Assembly (NCBI GenBank): GCA_018287875.1 | Contig: JAGVVL010000002.1 | Span: 5,952,001 to 6,016,000 of the forward strand | DNA length: 64,000 bases | Source: Nigrospora sphaerica | Taxonomy: Eukaryota > Ascomycota > Sordariomycetes > Amphisphaeriales > Apiosporaceae | Direction: 5' to 3' | In this document: positions 1 through 12,023 of the stretch, piece after piece | Layout: each line of letters starts with the position of its first letter | Position numbering within the stretch: the stretch's first letter is position 1 | The notes under the pieces: generated by a model | Told to the model about the DNA's origin: nothing | Databases searched by the model: none | The model's input: only the letters and a program-made list of their open reading frames with translations | Translations under genes and position numbers: made by a program

Positions 1-2214
1 ACTCGCCGTCGCTTCGGTGGATGCCAGCGAGCTAGCCGCGCTGCCCTTCGAAGCGACCTTTCTCGTGGGCGGCGACAGCAACACGACGACACTGGGCTAT
101 CTCCCGGCCGTCGACTCCTGGCAGGCGGGGTCTTTACCCATTGTGCCGTTGTCGCTGGATATCACCGTCGAGGACGACGCCTGCAACGAGCTGCCGGACA
201 ACACGCCCGATGTGTCGAATGCCATCGTCTTGGTTCGGCGGAGCACATGCGGCTTCAGCACCCAACAAGCCAACCTCCAGAAGCTCGGCGCCAAGTACAT
301 CCTGATTTACAACAACGACGGGCCGATGGTCGCGCCGGTGACGTACGACGAGAGCTCGGCCATGGCCATGGTGGAAGCCAGGGCAGGGGAGGCCATAGTA
401 GAAACAGTGAAAGCCGGGGGCAACGTTACCGCCGACTTTTCCGTCCACGCGTCCTTCATGGTCGGGGTTTTCAACTCGGCTGGCGGCGTCCCCAGCTTGT
501 ACACCAGCTGGGGCCCGACTTACGAGATGGAGGTCAAGCCAGACATCGCCGCCCCCGGCGGCAGCATCCTGAGCACCTACTCGGACAACACGTTTGCCGT
601 GCTCAGCGGCACCAGCATGGCGTGCCCCTACATCGCGGGCGTGGCCGCTCTCTACATCGGACAGTTCGGCGGCCGTGGCGTTCACGGCCCCGGCTTCGCC
701 AAGGATCTCGCCCGTCGCATCGTTTCAAGCGGCGCCGCCGTGCCGTGGTCCGTCGGCGAGCTCGAGGATGATAGGAACCCGGCCAGCACGGGCTTCTGGG
801 CGCCCGTGTCCCAGGTACGTTGGAATTCCCGCGGCCAGACACGCGGGCCGAAACTAACGCCGGACAGATCGGGGCCGGTCTGGTCAACGCGTGGAAAGTT
901 CTGAACTACACGACCGCCCTCTCCTTCGAGAAGATGGCCTTGAACGACACGGCCCATTTCGCGGGCAAGCACGAAGTCGCCATCACCAACACGGGGGCCC
1001 AACCGGTGACGTACAAGTTCAGCCTGCAGCCCTGGGCCGGCGTCGACACGCAGTCGCCGTGGTATTACGACTACCTCGTCGACTATCTCGACGAGAAGCC
1101 CACCGAGATTGTGCCCAAAGTGGCCTTTCCGGCGGGCGAGTTCACGGTCCAGCCGGGGCAGACCAGAACTGCGCAGTAAGCCCTGGCTTTCTTTTTCTTT
1201 CTTTCTTCGCTTTCTCGGCCTCGGTCCGCCGGCGGACCGCTGTACACACTCTTGCTGACAAGGAGGGGCAACTTCAGGTTCGAATTCACCGCTCCCGAAC
1301 ACGACCCGGCCAAGCTGGGGCTGTATAGCGGCAAGGTTCTGATTTCGGGAAGCAACCTCGAGGAGGTGTCGGTTCCTTACGTGGGTTCGTGGAGCCCAAT
1401 CCCCCTCAGGCGGCGAAGACGGGATTACGCGTGCTAACGGCGGGCCGTGATTACGTTACAGGTGTTGCCAGCGACTTGCGGGCCCTCATGCAGGGCAACA
1501 TGTTCACCGACGGGGCGCCGAACCAAATCGGCGGCATCAACCGCGACAACATCGAGTACTACTCGTCCTACGACTTCAACCTCAGCTGGGCCGCGCAGGG
1601 CTTCCCCAAGATCAACCTGGACCTGCACTACGGCTGCACCGAACTCCGGTGGGATGTAAGTGCCGTCCCGTCGAAAGGGAGTTCCGAGGTTCCCGTCGAA
1701 AGGGGTTCCGAGGCTTCCGTCCCCTGGACCCGAGAGGGATTATCACTGACCAGGCCGGCAGGTTTTCGAGAGGGGTTGGAATGAGAGCGAGTGGCAATAC
1801 CCGCCCGTCCTAGGGGAGACGAGGGGTTACATTGGATCGATCGCTTTCTGGGCCGGATCAGCGGCCAAGCTGTGGGCCTACGAACCCACTGCCGAGGAGA
1901 AGGAGGAGACCATTAACTTCCCGGTCTACCAGTTGCACCGGGGGGATTCGCTCAGCCGTAGCGAGTACTCCTTCTGGTGGTTTGGCAAGCTGGCGAACGG
2001 GTCCTATATCGCCCCGGGGCAGTACTAGTGAGTTTCCCCGCCGCCTCTGCTGTTACCGAGTACTGGGTCGTGTTGGCAGTGCTGACCTAATTCCTGCGGT
2101 AGTTGGCGCCTCGCCGCCCTCGCGCCCTTTGCGGACCCGGCGAAATCAAGCGACTGGCACGTCTGGAACATGAACGGTGTCGAGTACATCACCGTCCAAG
2201 ACTACAGGCCATGA
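1..2214 (+). CDS. Subtilisin-like serine protease (S8, Vpr-like), 5' partial
   Basis: Secreted S8 peptidase, cut by the window edge and open in frame from base 2. Proposed exons: 1-814, 868-1175, 1278-1384, 1462-1655, 1762-2027 and 2103-2214. Together they give 599 residues ending in QDYRP. A protease-associated (PA) domain inserted in the catalytic domain is seen around bases 150-450 (CGFSTQQANLQKLGA region). The catalytic-serine block SGTSMACPYIAG is at about 604-640, preceded by the PDIAAPGG motif. After it comes a long beta-rich C-terminal part, as in Fn3-like subtilase tails. The catalytic Asp and His must lie upstream of the window. All five introns have GT-AG ends and are 53-106 nt long. 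The PA plus Fn3 layout is typical of minor extracellular protease Vpr-type enzymes of fungi, which degrade external protein. The family call is firm; substrate and role are inferred. Confidence 0.93.
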
Positions 2215-3454
2215 GGCCTCGGCTGTGGCGGCGCGTTATCGGTGGAAGCGAGAGCTGCCATGTCTTTTTCACCGTTGTACTGCATATGCAGGCAGGCTGT
2301 GGGTGGCCGGATACCACATCTCCGCTAGCGCCATGGCGGCGCAGCGTAGGAAATCAGAGCCGCTGCTTGGCGGCTTGGCCCTTCCGGTGATTTGGGACAA
2401 TCTCTACCCAAAATGGTGTACTGTTCGTACGGCCCGTGGATGCTGCATCGCCTACCATAATTACATTACCTCTGCACACAATACGATTACCTGTCGATGG
2501 CGCCACTCCCCTCAGGCGGGCTGGAGATTGGCGAGACCCACATGGCGTCTCTTTTCTCCATCGTATGGACATCTTCATTCCCATCGCCTTCGGTCTATCG
2601 AGTATGCAGCGAGTCCATCCCCATCTCCATCATCTCTGTCCGTATGCACGGCCATCAAAAAACCGCACTTGGGTAGGCTGATGGGCGAGCAATTCGTAAG
2701 GCGTGGTCCATCCGAGTGAGCAATCCCCACGCGGGCAAGTACCGAATGCAACACCGCATCGTGGCCGTCATCTTGGCCGCGTCTTGGTAGGCCTCATCGC
2801 GCGCCGTCCGCCCCCCCAGTAGGGCAGCAATACGTCCGGGCCGCAACAACCTCGGTCGGGGGCTACCGGTGCCCACGTAGCCTCATCGACACCCTGAACG
2901 GCGCCTTCCCGCCTCGTCTCCCCCGTCCCCGGCAGCTGAGAAGTGCTCGCTCAGTAAGCGACGAGCATCGACGGCACCGCCTGTCTCGGGCTTACCAACG
3001 GCAGGGGATGGATGACCATGATGCCAGCGCATGTACGGGAGGCGAGGGCGGTCGGTCGTTTCTCCTACCCGGAGCACCACGCCAACAAACCAATACCCCC
3101 CCCAAACAGGTACTTGGTGCAAGCTGCGGCGACATGGAAGCAGCCTGTTCTAATTTCGCACTAACCGCCAGTCAGATCGCGGCTCCACGATGCGCACGGC
3201 GCTCCATACGTGCCCGACTGGCCGAACGCCTCCACTTATCGCGAGATTTTCATGGATACCGTGGTGATGGCAATCCATCCCCAACGGCGACGGGCGGGAC
3301 CCTGGCCGGCCCTGGCAACCTGGGGCGGGGGGGCGCCCTTTAAAGGCGCCCGGTTTCCCCCCCTCGCTCCCCAGACGAGTGTCCGTCCGATAGACGACTT
3401 GGACCCATCTCTGACCACCCGCTGGGCTCATCCCACCCCTCTCCTCCGGCCGCC
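2215..3454. other. Intergenic: subtilase 3' flank and P450 promoter
   Basis: 1.24 kb with no supported gene; short open frames here show no family resemblance. The part next to the P450 holds a TTTAAA box in an inverted repeat (described separately). Confidence 0.6.
3331..3351 (+). promoter_or_regulatory. TATA-like box inside a 7-bp inverted repeat
   Basis: GGGCGCC (3331-3337) and its perfect inverted copy GGCGCCC (3345-3351) flank CTTTAAA, a TATA-like core. The box lies about 115 nt upstream of the P450 start codon, a plausible position for a core promoter. Function is inferred from position only. Confidence 0.4.
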
Positions 3455-5269
3455 ATGTCGTCGCCCGTCGCCGTGGATGCCGCTTTCCCCCTCGCGCAGC
3501 TGCCCTTCGCAGTGAGCGCCGTCATCGTCGGCCTGCTGTCGGTGCTGTATCTGGCCTACCAGTGGGCCCTGCCGAAGCCCCTGCCCGGCATTCCGTACAA
3601 CGAGGATGCCGCCAAGAGGATCATGGGCGATGCCGCCGAGCTGGCCCGGATCAGAAAGAACGGCGGCCTGCCCCGGGCTTGGCTCCTGACGCAGAACCCG
3701 AAGCACCACAGCCCCATCGTCCAGCTTTTCCTGGCCCCCTTCTCCAAGCCCACCATCCTCGTCTCCGACTTCCGCGAGGCCCAGGATGTCCTGCTCCGCC
3801 GGGGCAAGGAGTTCGACCGCGGCGCTCGCCACCTCGACACCTTCAAGGGCATTGTCCCCTGGCACCACATCGCCATGAGGACGTCGGACCCCCAGTTCAA
3901 GGCCAACCGGGAGCTGGTCAAGGATCTCATGACGCCCAACTTCCTGAACACTGTGAGTGGCCCCCTCGGCGTCCCTGCGCCAGCGCCGACCAGCCACTGA
4001 CGGCGCCACCGCCAGGTCTCGGCCCCCGAAATCTACAGCAACGCCATGACCTTCATCGACCTCTGGAAGCTGAAGGCCCGGCTGGCCAACGGCCGCCCCT
4101 TCCGCGCCGAGGATGACATCACCTCCATGACTTTCGACATCATCAAGGTCGTCGCCCTCGGCGAGGGCGACTCGAAGAGCATGACGGCCATGTACACGGA
4201 CGTTGTGCGCGCCAACGCGGCCGGCCTGTCCACCGGCGCGTCCGGTCAGGACGAGCCCGTTGAGTTCCCTCAGAACGAACCCAACACGGACCAGGGGGCC
4301 CACCAGGCGCAGCAGGACGCCATCAACATCGCCACGACCCAGCCCTTCCCCAAGCTGTTCCACAAGTTTAACAACCGCAAGCCCCACATGCAGGAATCGT
4401 ACCGCAACAAGTTCGCCATGTTGGAGAAGCAGGTGGGCTTTGCCACGAGGCGCCTGGACGCCGGCGGCGACGTCAAGTCGGCGCTCGACCACATGATTCA
4501 GCGCGAGATCGCCGCCGCCCAGAAGGCCGGTCGCGCCCCCGTTTTCGATTCCCCCTCCTTCTACGACGAGATCTACGGTTACATCGGCGCCGGCCACGAG
4601 ACGAGCGCGACGGCCTTCCAGTGGGGCCTCAAGCATCTCGCCCGCGACCAGCGCGTCCAGACGAAGCTTCGCGAGGCGCTGCGTGCGGCCTACCCCGCCG
4701 CCGCGGCGGAGAAGCGCCGCCCGTCGTTTGAGGAGGTGGTCAAGTCGCACGTGCCCTACCTCGAGGCCTTCATCGAGGAGGTGCTGCGCGTGACGGCGCC
4801 CGTTCGGGCCGTGTTCCGCGAGGCCATCGTCGACACCACCCTCCTCGGCCACCACGTGCCCAAGGGCACCACCGTCCTCTTCAACCTCGCCGGCCCCAGC
4901 TTCCTGCAGCCGGCCTTTGCCATCGACGAGGCCCTCCGCAGCCCCAGCTCGCAGGCCCAGAAGACGTTCCGCGGCGCCTGGGACCCGTCCGACTGCGGCG
5001 TCTTCCTGCCCGAGCGCTGGATCAAGACCGAGGCGGACGGCACCGACGTCTTCGACCCCCAGGCCGGCCCCATGCTCGCCTTCAGCTCCGGCGTGCGCGG
5101 CTGCTTCGGCCGGCGCTTGGCCTACCTGCAGCAGAAGATCCTCGTGACCCTGCTCGTCTGGAACTTCGAGTTCGGCCCCCTCCCCGAGGAGCTGAACACG
5201 TTTGACAACTTCGAGGCCCTGACCATCAAGCCGAAGAAGTGCTTTGTGAGACTCACGGAGGTGAGCTGA
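3455..5269 (+). CDS. Cytochrome P450 monooxygenase, microsomal
   Basis: Heme-thiolate monooxygenase of 583 residues, in two exons (3455-3952, 4016-5269) with a 63-nt GT-AG intron. The N-terminus carries a hydrophobic anchor (about residues 15-40) followed by a Pro-rich hinge (PKPLPGIP), so the protein is probably ER-bound. The I-helix motif GAGHETSATAF is near residue 355. The K-helix ExxR is EVLR. The heme-binding loop FSSGVRGCFG places the ligand cysteine near residue 529. The start has the anchor directly behind it and no better upstream ATG. The neighbours (a secreted protease upstream, a gene desert downstream) show no biosynthetic cluster, so the substrate cannot be guessed. It resembles fungal orphan P450s; the CYP family is not assigned. 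A 660-codon open frame on the opposite strand is a codon-bias shadow. Confidence 0.95.
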
Positions 5270-8200
5270 TTGTGTTGGCCGCCCCTCAGGAAGAGTGTGT
5301 AGGATTCGGAGAAACACGTGATACCTCGGTAGATTCCCTTTGTATTTGCTTGGCTTTGCGGACGTAGGGTCTGATATAGATACACGGAGACTAAATCTTT
5401 TGAATGCCATTCTTACAAGTTCTCTCGAGTTGGTTCCGCAGCCGTGTCGTCACGGGGCAGTATCCGGCAGCAACGGTAACCGCGGACGGGTTTCCTCTTC
5501 CGTGGCGGAAGCCCCTTGAGCCCGTGTAAGAATTGAACGCCGGCTACCGCCATGTAGACCAATTTCTTTTCGGCCTGCGTACAAGAAGCGGACCCGGGCA
5601 GAGACGGCACACATCTCATGGGCATTGTCCGCCCTGCTCTCTTCTTTCCCCTTCGCCTGTCGTCCAAGAACCCACGCAGACGAACAACATCAAGCTGCTT
5701 AGTACGCCGGCAAACAGAACTTTAAAGTAGCATTACTCTTTGAGTCCAACTGTGATCTAAACCCATTCACGGTGGTCGGGCCGCGTGGTAACAACATCCT
5801 GTACGCGGCCGCTGACAACGCCTTTCGAACCCGCTCCGGGTATTTAAGAGCACACAGCGCAGGCGCGACGAAGCGAAGAAACCTACATAAAATATAGATA
5901 TCCGATGCTCACCGCAGAAACGCGCGAGCGAGTCCTTGCTCGCTCGGGCCATCCTGACCACAGATGAACAATACTGACAAGAAGGGGTCCACCTATGATC
6001 CACGACCTTCCCCTCGCCAGCTGGACCTCTTCGCCACACCGCAACCCCTCGGCATCCACGGCCCAGCACCGACGGCGATCCCGCTCCTCGTGTTCCGGGA
6101 AACCGCCATCATGTATTCGCAGGGCAGCCCGCCGGCCGGGCCGAACCCGCCCGGCACCCAACCGAACCACGGGGCGGGGCCGGCCAACGAGCCGGCCCCC
6201 CAACTACCCGTACACGCTCTACGGCACGGGCCCGAGCCGTTTCTTTAACGATCGCCGAGGGATGTGGGAGGCGAGACGCCGAGATGTGGTGAAACGGTGC
6301 GGATGTGACAAGCGCGGCCACTAGGCCCGGATGCTCTTCCAGAGCCTCTACGGGTCCGGGCCACGCGAGACTTGGGGCTCTCGATGGTCCGCGGTGGAAG
6401 TCTTGGGAAAGTCCGACGAAGTGCTACAATTCTCCCGTGTGCTTGTTTCCCGGGGGGTGGCTAAGAGCCTGAACCGCCACAATAGCCAGAGCGAGAGAGA
6501 GGCCGACGCGAGGAAACCTCGAAAGAACCCCCCTCAACCGGTTTAAACGCGCACGCCCATCGCGTTCTGTTTGGTGGAGTGAAGTTACGATCCTGCCGTG
6601 AGCTCCCTCCCCGGAGGACAATGTCTTTCGACACGGGCGCGCCGTCTCGCGGGGCCCTCATTTGCAGGGGCGTTGGCGGAATTTCCTATTACGTCGCTGG
6701 ATTCTACATAGTATTTCATGAAGGGCGGTGGGAAAGACAAAGAGACAGGTCACCGTGTCCTCTTCCCCCCTGCCCGTTGAGCCCGTCTGTCACGAATGAC
6801 GGCGGGGGACAGATGAGACGACGGGCGAGAACAAAGGGTGCATTCGCCTCCCTTCAGCAGCACGAAAGTTCAAGTCGCGCTCCCCAGACCACCGCCCGTT
6901 ATGGTTCGGAGGGGAGGTTAGGACGATACCGATTCTGTCCTGGGGGCGGGCGGTCATACCGGTTGAGACAAAGGGTAGAAGATGAGATAGGAATGCTCTC
7001 TGGACACATTAAACCCTGCCGTCAAACCCGCCCCAGACCGACGAGATGGGATGAACCATGCGCTTGGGAACATTGGCTGCTGCGCACGGAACTCTCGCGC
7101 CCCTTGGTTCCCTCTTCCTCAGACTGGCAGCTTTGAGAAAGTGCCTGGGTCCCGGCACCAGTGCGTCTACCCAAACCGGCGCGAGGGCGGCCGTGGCTCA
7201 TCTGCTGCCGGCGTGACAGCGGGAAGGCAGCCTGGGTGCGCCAGCCGAGCCCGGGATGCCCCCCCATCTTTGTCGAGCAGCACGCGTGCTTTTGTCGCGG
7301 GGGTTGAGAGAGGATGGCGTTTACCGCGTCGCCGGGAAGATACGCATCCCTGTGCGAGGCGGCCGTGGACAAAGGGGTGTGTGGATGAGCAGAGGCACGC
7401 ATGCCAATTACATATCGAAAGGCGCCCTGGCCATTCTGTACCATCGCGGCCGTCGAGAAACGGAGCGCAGGCGGCACGGTTCTGAAACCATGTGAGCAGG
7501 GGTCCAAAAGGCCACGGCGGCTTTCTCGCCAGTCCGTCGTCGCCGGTGCCGTCAAACTCCCCAGTGGTACAGCTCCTACCCTCGTGAGGTGTAGAGACGA
7601 GCCTTCAGGGTTCATCTGGCCAACCATGTTTTACCCCGGGATCAGTGTCCCCGCCCCTGCTTGCCGCAGATAGCTGCGCCGTACGCGCGGGACCGACCGC
7701 CCGTCCCAGTCAATTCATCGCTTGGTTCGGGAGGGTGGAAGGAGACCAACTGCCTATTTGTGGAAGACATGGGCAGATCTTCACATCCCCCTTTAGCGCA
7801 AGCCGTCACGGCAGTTGTTCTTCCAATGGGGGGTTCCTGCCTGGCGCGAATCCCAAACTTATGGAACCTCGCAGCCTCGGGGCGGTGCCGGCGGGCACCG
7901 TGCAGATCGGACTGGGCTTGCCGGCACCAAAAGGGGGGGGGCAAGGGGTGCTAATACACAATGGCCCCCGCTGCCCTTGATTATGCAGACCGGGCAACAG
8001 CACACGCCGCTTGCCAATCAGCGAGCAATGGGCGACGAGGTCCGGCGCCGGGTCTGCCTGAGAGCGTGTCAGAATATCGGCGCCAGTTCCCGAATGAGAG
8101 AGAGGCCCGGGTTCGGGCCCACGGACTTTGTGTGCGCGCTGAGGCATTTCAATGTCCATGCCGTCCGCGAGCGACGGGCGCGCCGGGGCCTCGAGTGCAG

Positions 8201-11200
8201 GTTTCCCCCCTCTCCCGGGCTTTTCATTGCCAATAGCAAGCGCCCGTTGAGACGTCTCGCTTGGTCCCCGGGTCCCCGGGGGTTTGTTGATGTACGTGCC
8301 GGCCCCGACTATTGCGCCCGAGAGCAAGCTTCTGGCAGGACGGCAATGGGGGGAGGGGCTGTGCGGCCGGGGCAGCGAAACAAAAGGACGAACTGGGAGG
8401 GGGGCCGAGCCGTTGGGTTGGAAGCGCTCCAGCCCGGTAGACTGTCTCGTCGCAGACGCCGAAATAGTGCGCCGGCGGGTGACGAAAACGTGGCAGTGGC
8501 CGATGTATCGTGGGCGTTGGTGTGGCTGTGGCTGTGCGACGAGACAGCAGAAAGAGCCAGGTCGGCCCCCGGGAAGCCACTGTTCCATAGGTGCTACCCG
8601 GCCCTGGTCCGTCTTTTTCCCTGGCAGATGACAAGAAAAGGCGCATAACACTGCTGTCGACAAGCGGCGTCGACAGGCCAGCGCAGGACCACCATGGTAT
8701 AAAGGGTGCCGGGTCTGCCGAGTATCATGGAGCAATGGTTATCATGATGAATTGTCCGTCATCCTTGTGATAGTGCATGAAACGAAACACCGGCGAGTGC
8801 TGTCCCTCATCTGTCCCTCTCGGCGGGCTGAAGGCGAGCAATTCGTCACCGTCGACCGAGCACGGGGCCAAGGCTGACCTCCAAGGGCCAGGGATCCAGG
8901 GGGGCCGGGGCATTCTCTATGGAGACAAGGGATTACCTTGTTGCTCGTCAACTGCCCCCGGTCCCCCGAGCATGGGCACCCGGACACCAGCATGACAGAC
9001 GACGGGTGACTTGACGCATTGCGAGACACTGTAATTTTCCCTGGCTTTTCGTAGTCTCAGTTGCCTTTCGAGACAGAGGGCCTCTCTGCGTCCCGGCGTC
9101 TCTCATCGTATCGCCCGCCGGCATCGGCATGCGACATCTGGCATGCCACGCAGTCGCTCTGCAAAACAAGCTTACTCGGGATCGTTTGTGGGTGGGAGGA
9201 TCGGGAGACGCGGTTGTGAGAGTTGGCCACGCCCCGAAGAAAAGAAAAGAAAAGGAAAGGGGCAAAAGAGGGCGCCAAAAGAAACGAGACGGAGACCGTT
9301 CGAGGCGTTACCACCTAGGCGCCGGTTTCGTCATGGCCGGCGGGCTTCCGGCAAGGGGCGCAGATGACGGGCGCAGGGCGGCAGCGTAGCGAAGGTTTCA
9401 GGGTCTGTCGACGACCGGTGGCCGTTCAATTAAGCGCCGTCTAGTCTGGTGAACAACCTCGGGCTTTTTGCGCGGGAGGGACATTCTAGACAGCAATGGC
9501 GTCAAACGGTTGGACCCTTGGGACGACGACGGGTGTTGCCATGTCGCCGTAGGTCAGGATCCGTGAATTCTCACCGACGGCATCCTGGGTCCTTCGTGAA
9601 GTGGTTGGAGCACGAGGGCCGGTTCCCATCAGCAGCCAAGGCTGGATGGGCTATACGGGGGGGCCACGACGGTGACGGCTTGCGAACGTGATGATGCTAT
9701 GTACTTGCTGCATGCTGCGCTGTGGGCTCGTCCGAGTGAGTTCCCGACGAGGGCGACAAGGAAATTCACGAGCAACGGGCGCGCCCAAGCTGAAAACCGC
9801 CAGGAGAGGCAGGAGCCAGACTGGCCCGATCGAGGCCAGATTGATAGTCGCCCACATCCCAAAGCGGAAAGGCAGGAGGCGGTTCGGTTCGAGTCAAGCC
9901 TTATCCGGCTGACCTCTCTTCCACTAACCATGGTAAGCGCAGCACTACTGCTGCTTCCTACATACGCGATAGTCTGGGCCTCACCTAGTTGCACAATAGT
10001 ACGCCGAGTACGACCTGACTAGGCTCTTCTTTTCCTCGCCTGAGTTTTGCAGGCCCCCCGCTCGTGCGACTCGGCGTGGGACCCCTAGTCAGGCCAATCT
10101 TAATTCGCTGGGGGCTTGTTTACCGAATTCTGACAAGCCTCGCCGCAAGATGCCTGCTTTGCATGTTATTCTTTGCAGCCTACCTATTCTTGCGAATGGA
10201 GGTTGGGGGAGGCGGGCCCTGGGTATCATCTGGAGGTACCGTGGTACCTACGTTTACTGCCGTCCTGGTGGCCGGAGGAAAACAGACCTCTCCGCCCGCC
10301 ACATCACGTCAACGTCGCCTACGGGACGGCCAAGTACCTTGCATACAGGTAGAAACCAGCGTATCGGGAGTCCCTGTTAGAATAGGTTCCTTCTTCCCCC
10401 TCCTCATTCTTCCTTCCCTCTCCCCATTCCTCGTCTGAATCGCCGCAAGGTTCGCTGATCGCCGCGGGTCGTCCCCCCCCCCAGTGGGTTCCGGTTTGCA
10501 GGCGGCCGAAGTGGATGGGCTCGTGGCTTGTCGGCATGGCGCGGGACTCCGTCGTGCCCTGCCCAAATCCACCGGTTCGCCTGCTTCGCTAACCGACGTG
10601 CCATTCCTGGCCTGCGTCAACCCCTGGCAAGGCAACAACCGGCCCTCGGTGCTCAGTTTATGCTTTTGCGTCCAGCTGGACCGTGACTGGGACCACTCGA
10701 CGACTGTGCGCCTCGCTGTGCGTGGCTTGTTCCTCCCGTCCCTCCATCTACCTGTTCGTATGTATCCCTCCATAGCCCATAGCGCTTCCGGTGAGAGGAG
10801 CGGGGGCAAAGGCGTTCCTTGGGCCTCCGGGGTCAGGGCGGGCCTGCCAGCGGGCGCATTGACTGGCAAATGGTGTCGCTGATCGGCGCCAGGCAGGCCG
10901 TCGCAGTCACTTTCTGTCTCCCTTGGCCCGTCAGTCCGCAGGGGGGAATATGATGGCCGGGATGGGATCCCCCATGAGAAAGAGGAACCTCAGGGCGGGC
11001 CAGCAGTGCCCGCTCCGTCGTGGATAACGGACAGTTCCCAGTTTTCTTTCCCTACCGGTCTCCTGCCCTTCCCCGTCCCAACTACGCGGCCCGAAGGAAA
11101 GACGGTTGAGCGCTCTTGACTCGTCTTTGCTTTCAAAGGCCTTTCTTCTTTCCCTTTCCCCCCTCCCTCCGCCCCCCCAACCCTCTCCCGAGCCGGTAGT

Positions 11201-12023
11201 CAATCGCGCGCCACACCGCCGCTGCTCCTGCCGCCGGTGACCCCGACCTACGCTCGTCATATTCTCGTTCCCTATTCCCTCCCCGCGTAATGTTACCTGG
11301 TTTCCCATAATTCGTAGTGCTTCCTGCCTCTGCCAACCGTCGCTCGTTTCCGCCCTCCCGGTGCCGTTCTTCCGTCGCCCGCCTTCCTGCATTTTTTCGT
11401 CCGTTACTGGTTCGAAACGCCCGAGGAATCAGTCGCGCCCATCTTACTCGCCGCTCCCCCCTTCCCCCGAATCCATCCCTTCCGCCTGCATAGCCAACGT
11501 GAAGCAGCCATTCTGACGCTTTGCACGTTGATGGAAGGACCTGGTCGCTGTCACCTTCTTGCCAGGCTCATTCCCCGGCCTTACCTTCTCCAACTGTAGA
11601 CATTCGTTCTTGCGCATCAGAAAAAAATACCCCAGAAAATCGACGTCGATTGATCGAAGCCCACCCGCTCCCCAGCCCCGGTCCACCAATACCCAGCATC
11701 GCCAACTCCCGTCTTGGAAGCATTCCAGTGAGATTTCTTGGTTACGAATACGGTCACGACTATCGCCCAATCCGATCCCGCATATAAACCCCCCTCAGAA
11801 AATCGCATCCGTTCGCCCCGCCCGCGCAGCGCGACACCGCCGACCCAGCCGGCAGCCGCCCTCACCCGCTCTGGTTTACTGCCTGAGTAGCATGTGGTGT
11901 TGAGCAATGACAGGGTCGAATCGTCATGCTCTCGCTGCCTTAGTGAGCCACGACAACTGCCCCAATTACGCCTTGGACCGCTCTGTCCTGGGCGCCACGG
12001 ACTTGTTGAGCAACGAAGCCGCC
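5270..12023. other. 6.7 kb GC-rich stretch without a convincing gene
   Basis: Open frames of 150-310 codons occur here on both strands, often overlapping (for example around 7800-8730). They have low-complexity Arg/Pro/Gly/Ser-rich composition, no recognisable motif and no frame linked by clean splice sites. Such frames are expected by chance in GC-rich DNA. A TATAAAG lies near 8698 and pyrimidine-rich DNA near 11140-11200. The last several hundred bases are the promoter and leader of the SH3-protein gene. No transposon-like repeats were noticed. Confidence 0.55.
11138..11195 (+). promoter_or_regulatory. Pyrimidine-rich tract upstream of SH3-protein gene
   Basis: A C/T-dominated stretch in the region feeding the gene at 12024. 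CT-rich blocks are common in filamentous fungal promoters. The distance of about 830 nt makes the link tentative. Confidence 0.3.

Noticed and set aside
1..5269. Protease plus P450 as part of a secondary-metabolite cluster
   Set aside because: No synthase, transporter or pathway regulator is nearby, and the next 6.7 kb is gene-free.
3428..5410. 660-codon open frame antisense to the P450
   Set aside because: It shares triplet boundaries with the sense codons. The biased sense gene rarely uses TTA, CTA or TCA, so the aligned antisense frame lacks stops. The translation is low-complexity and matches nothing.
5964..6248. Short Pro/Gly-rich frame containing MYSQGSPPAG
   Set aside because: It looks like a small gene start, but the frame is short, composition-driven and has no recognisable family; not enough to call.
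7806..8735. Overlapping 309- and 277-codon frames on opposite strands
   Set aside because: Both are Arg/Pro/Gly-rich, without motif, signal or splice-linked continuation; expected in GC-rich non-coding DNA.
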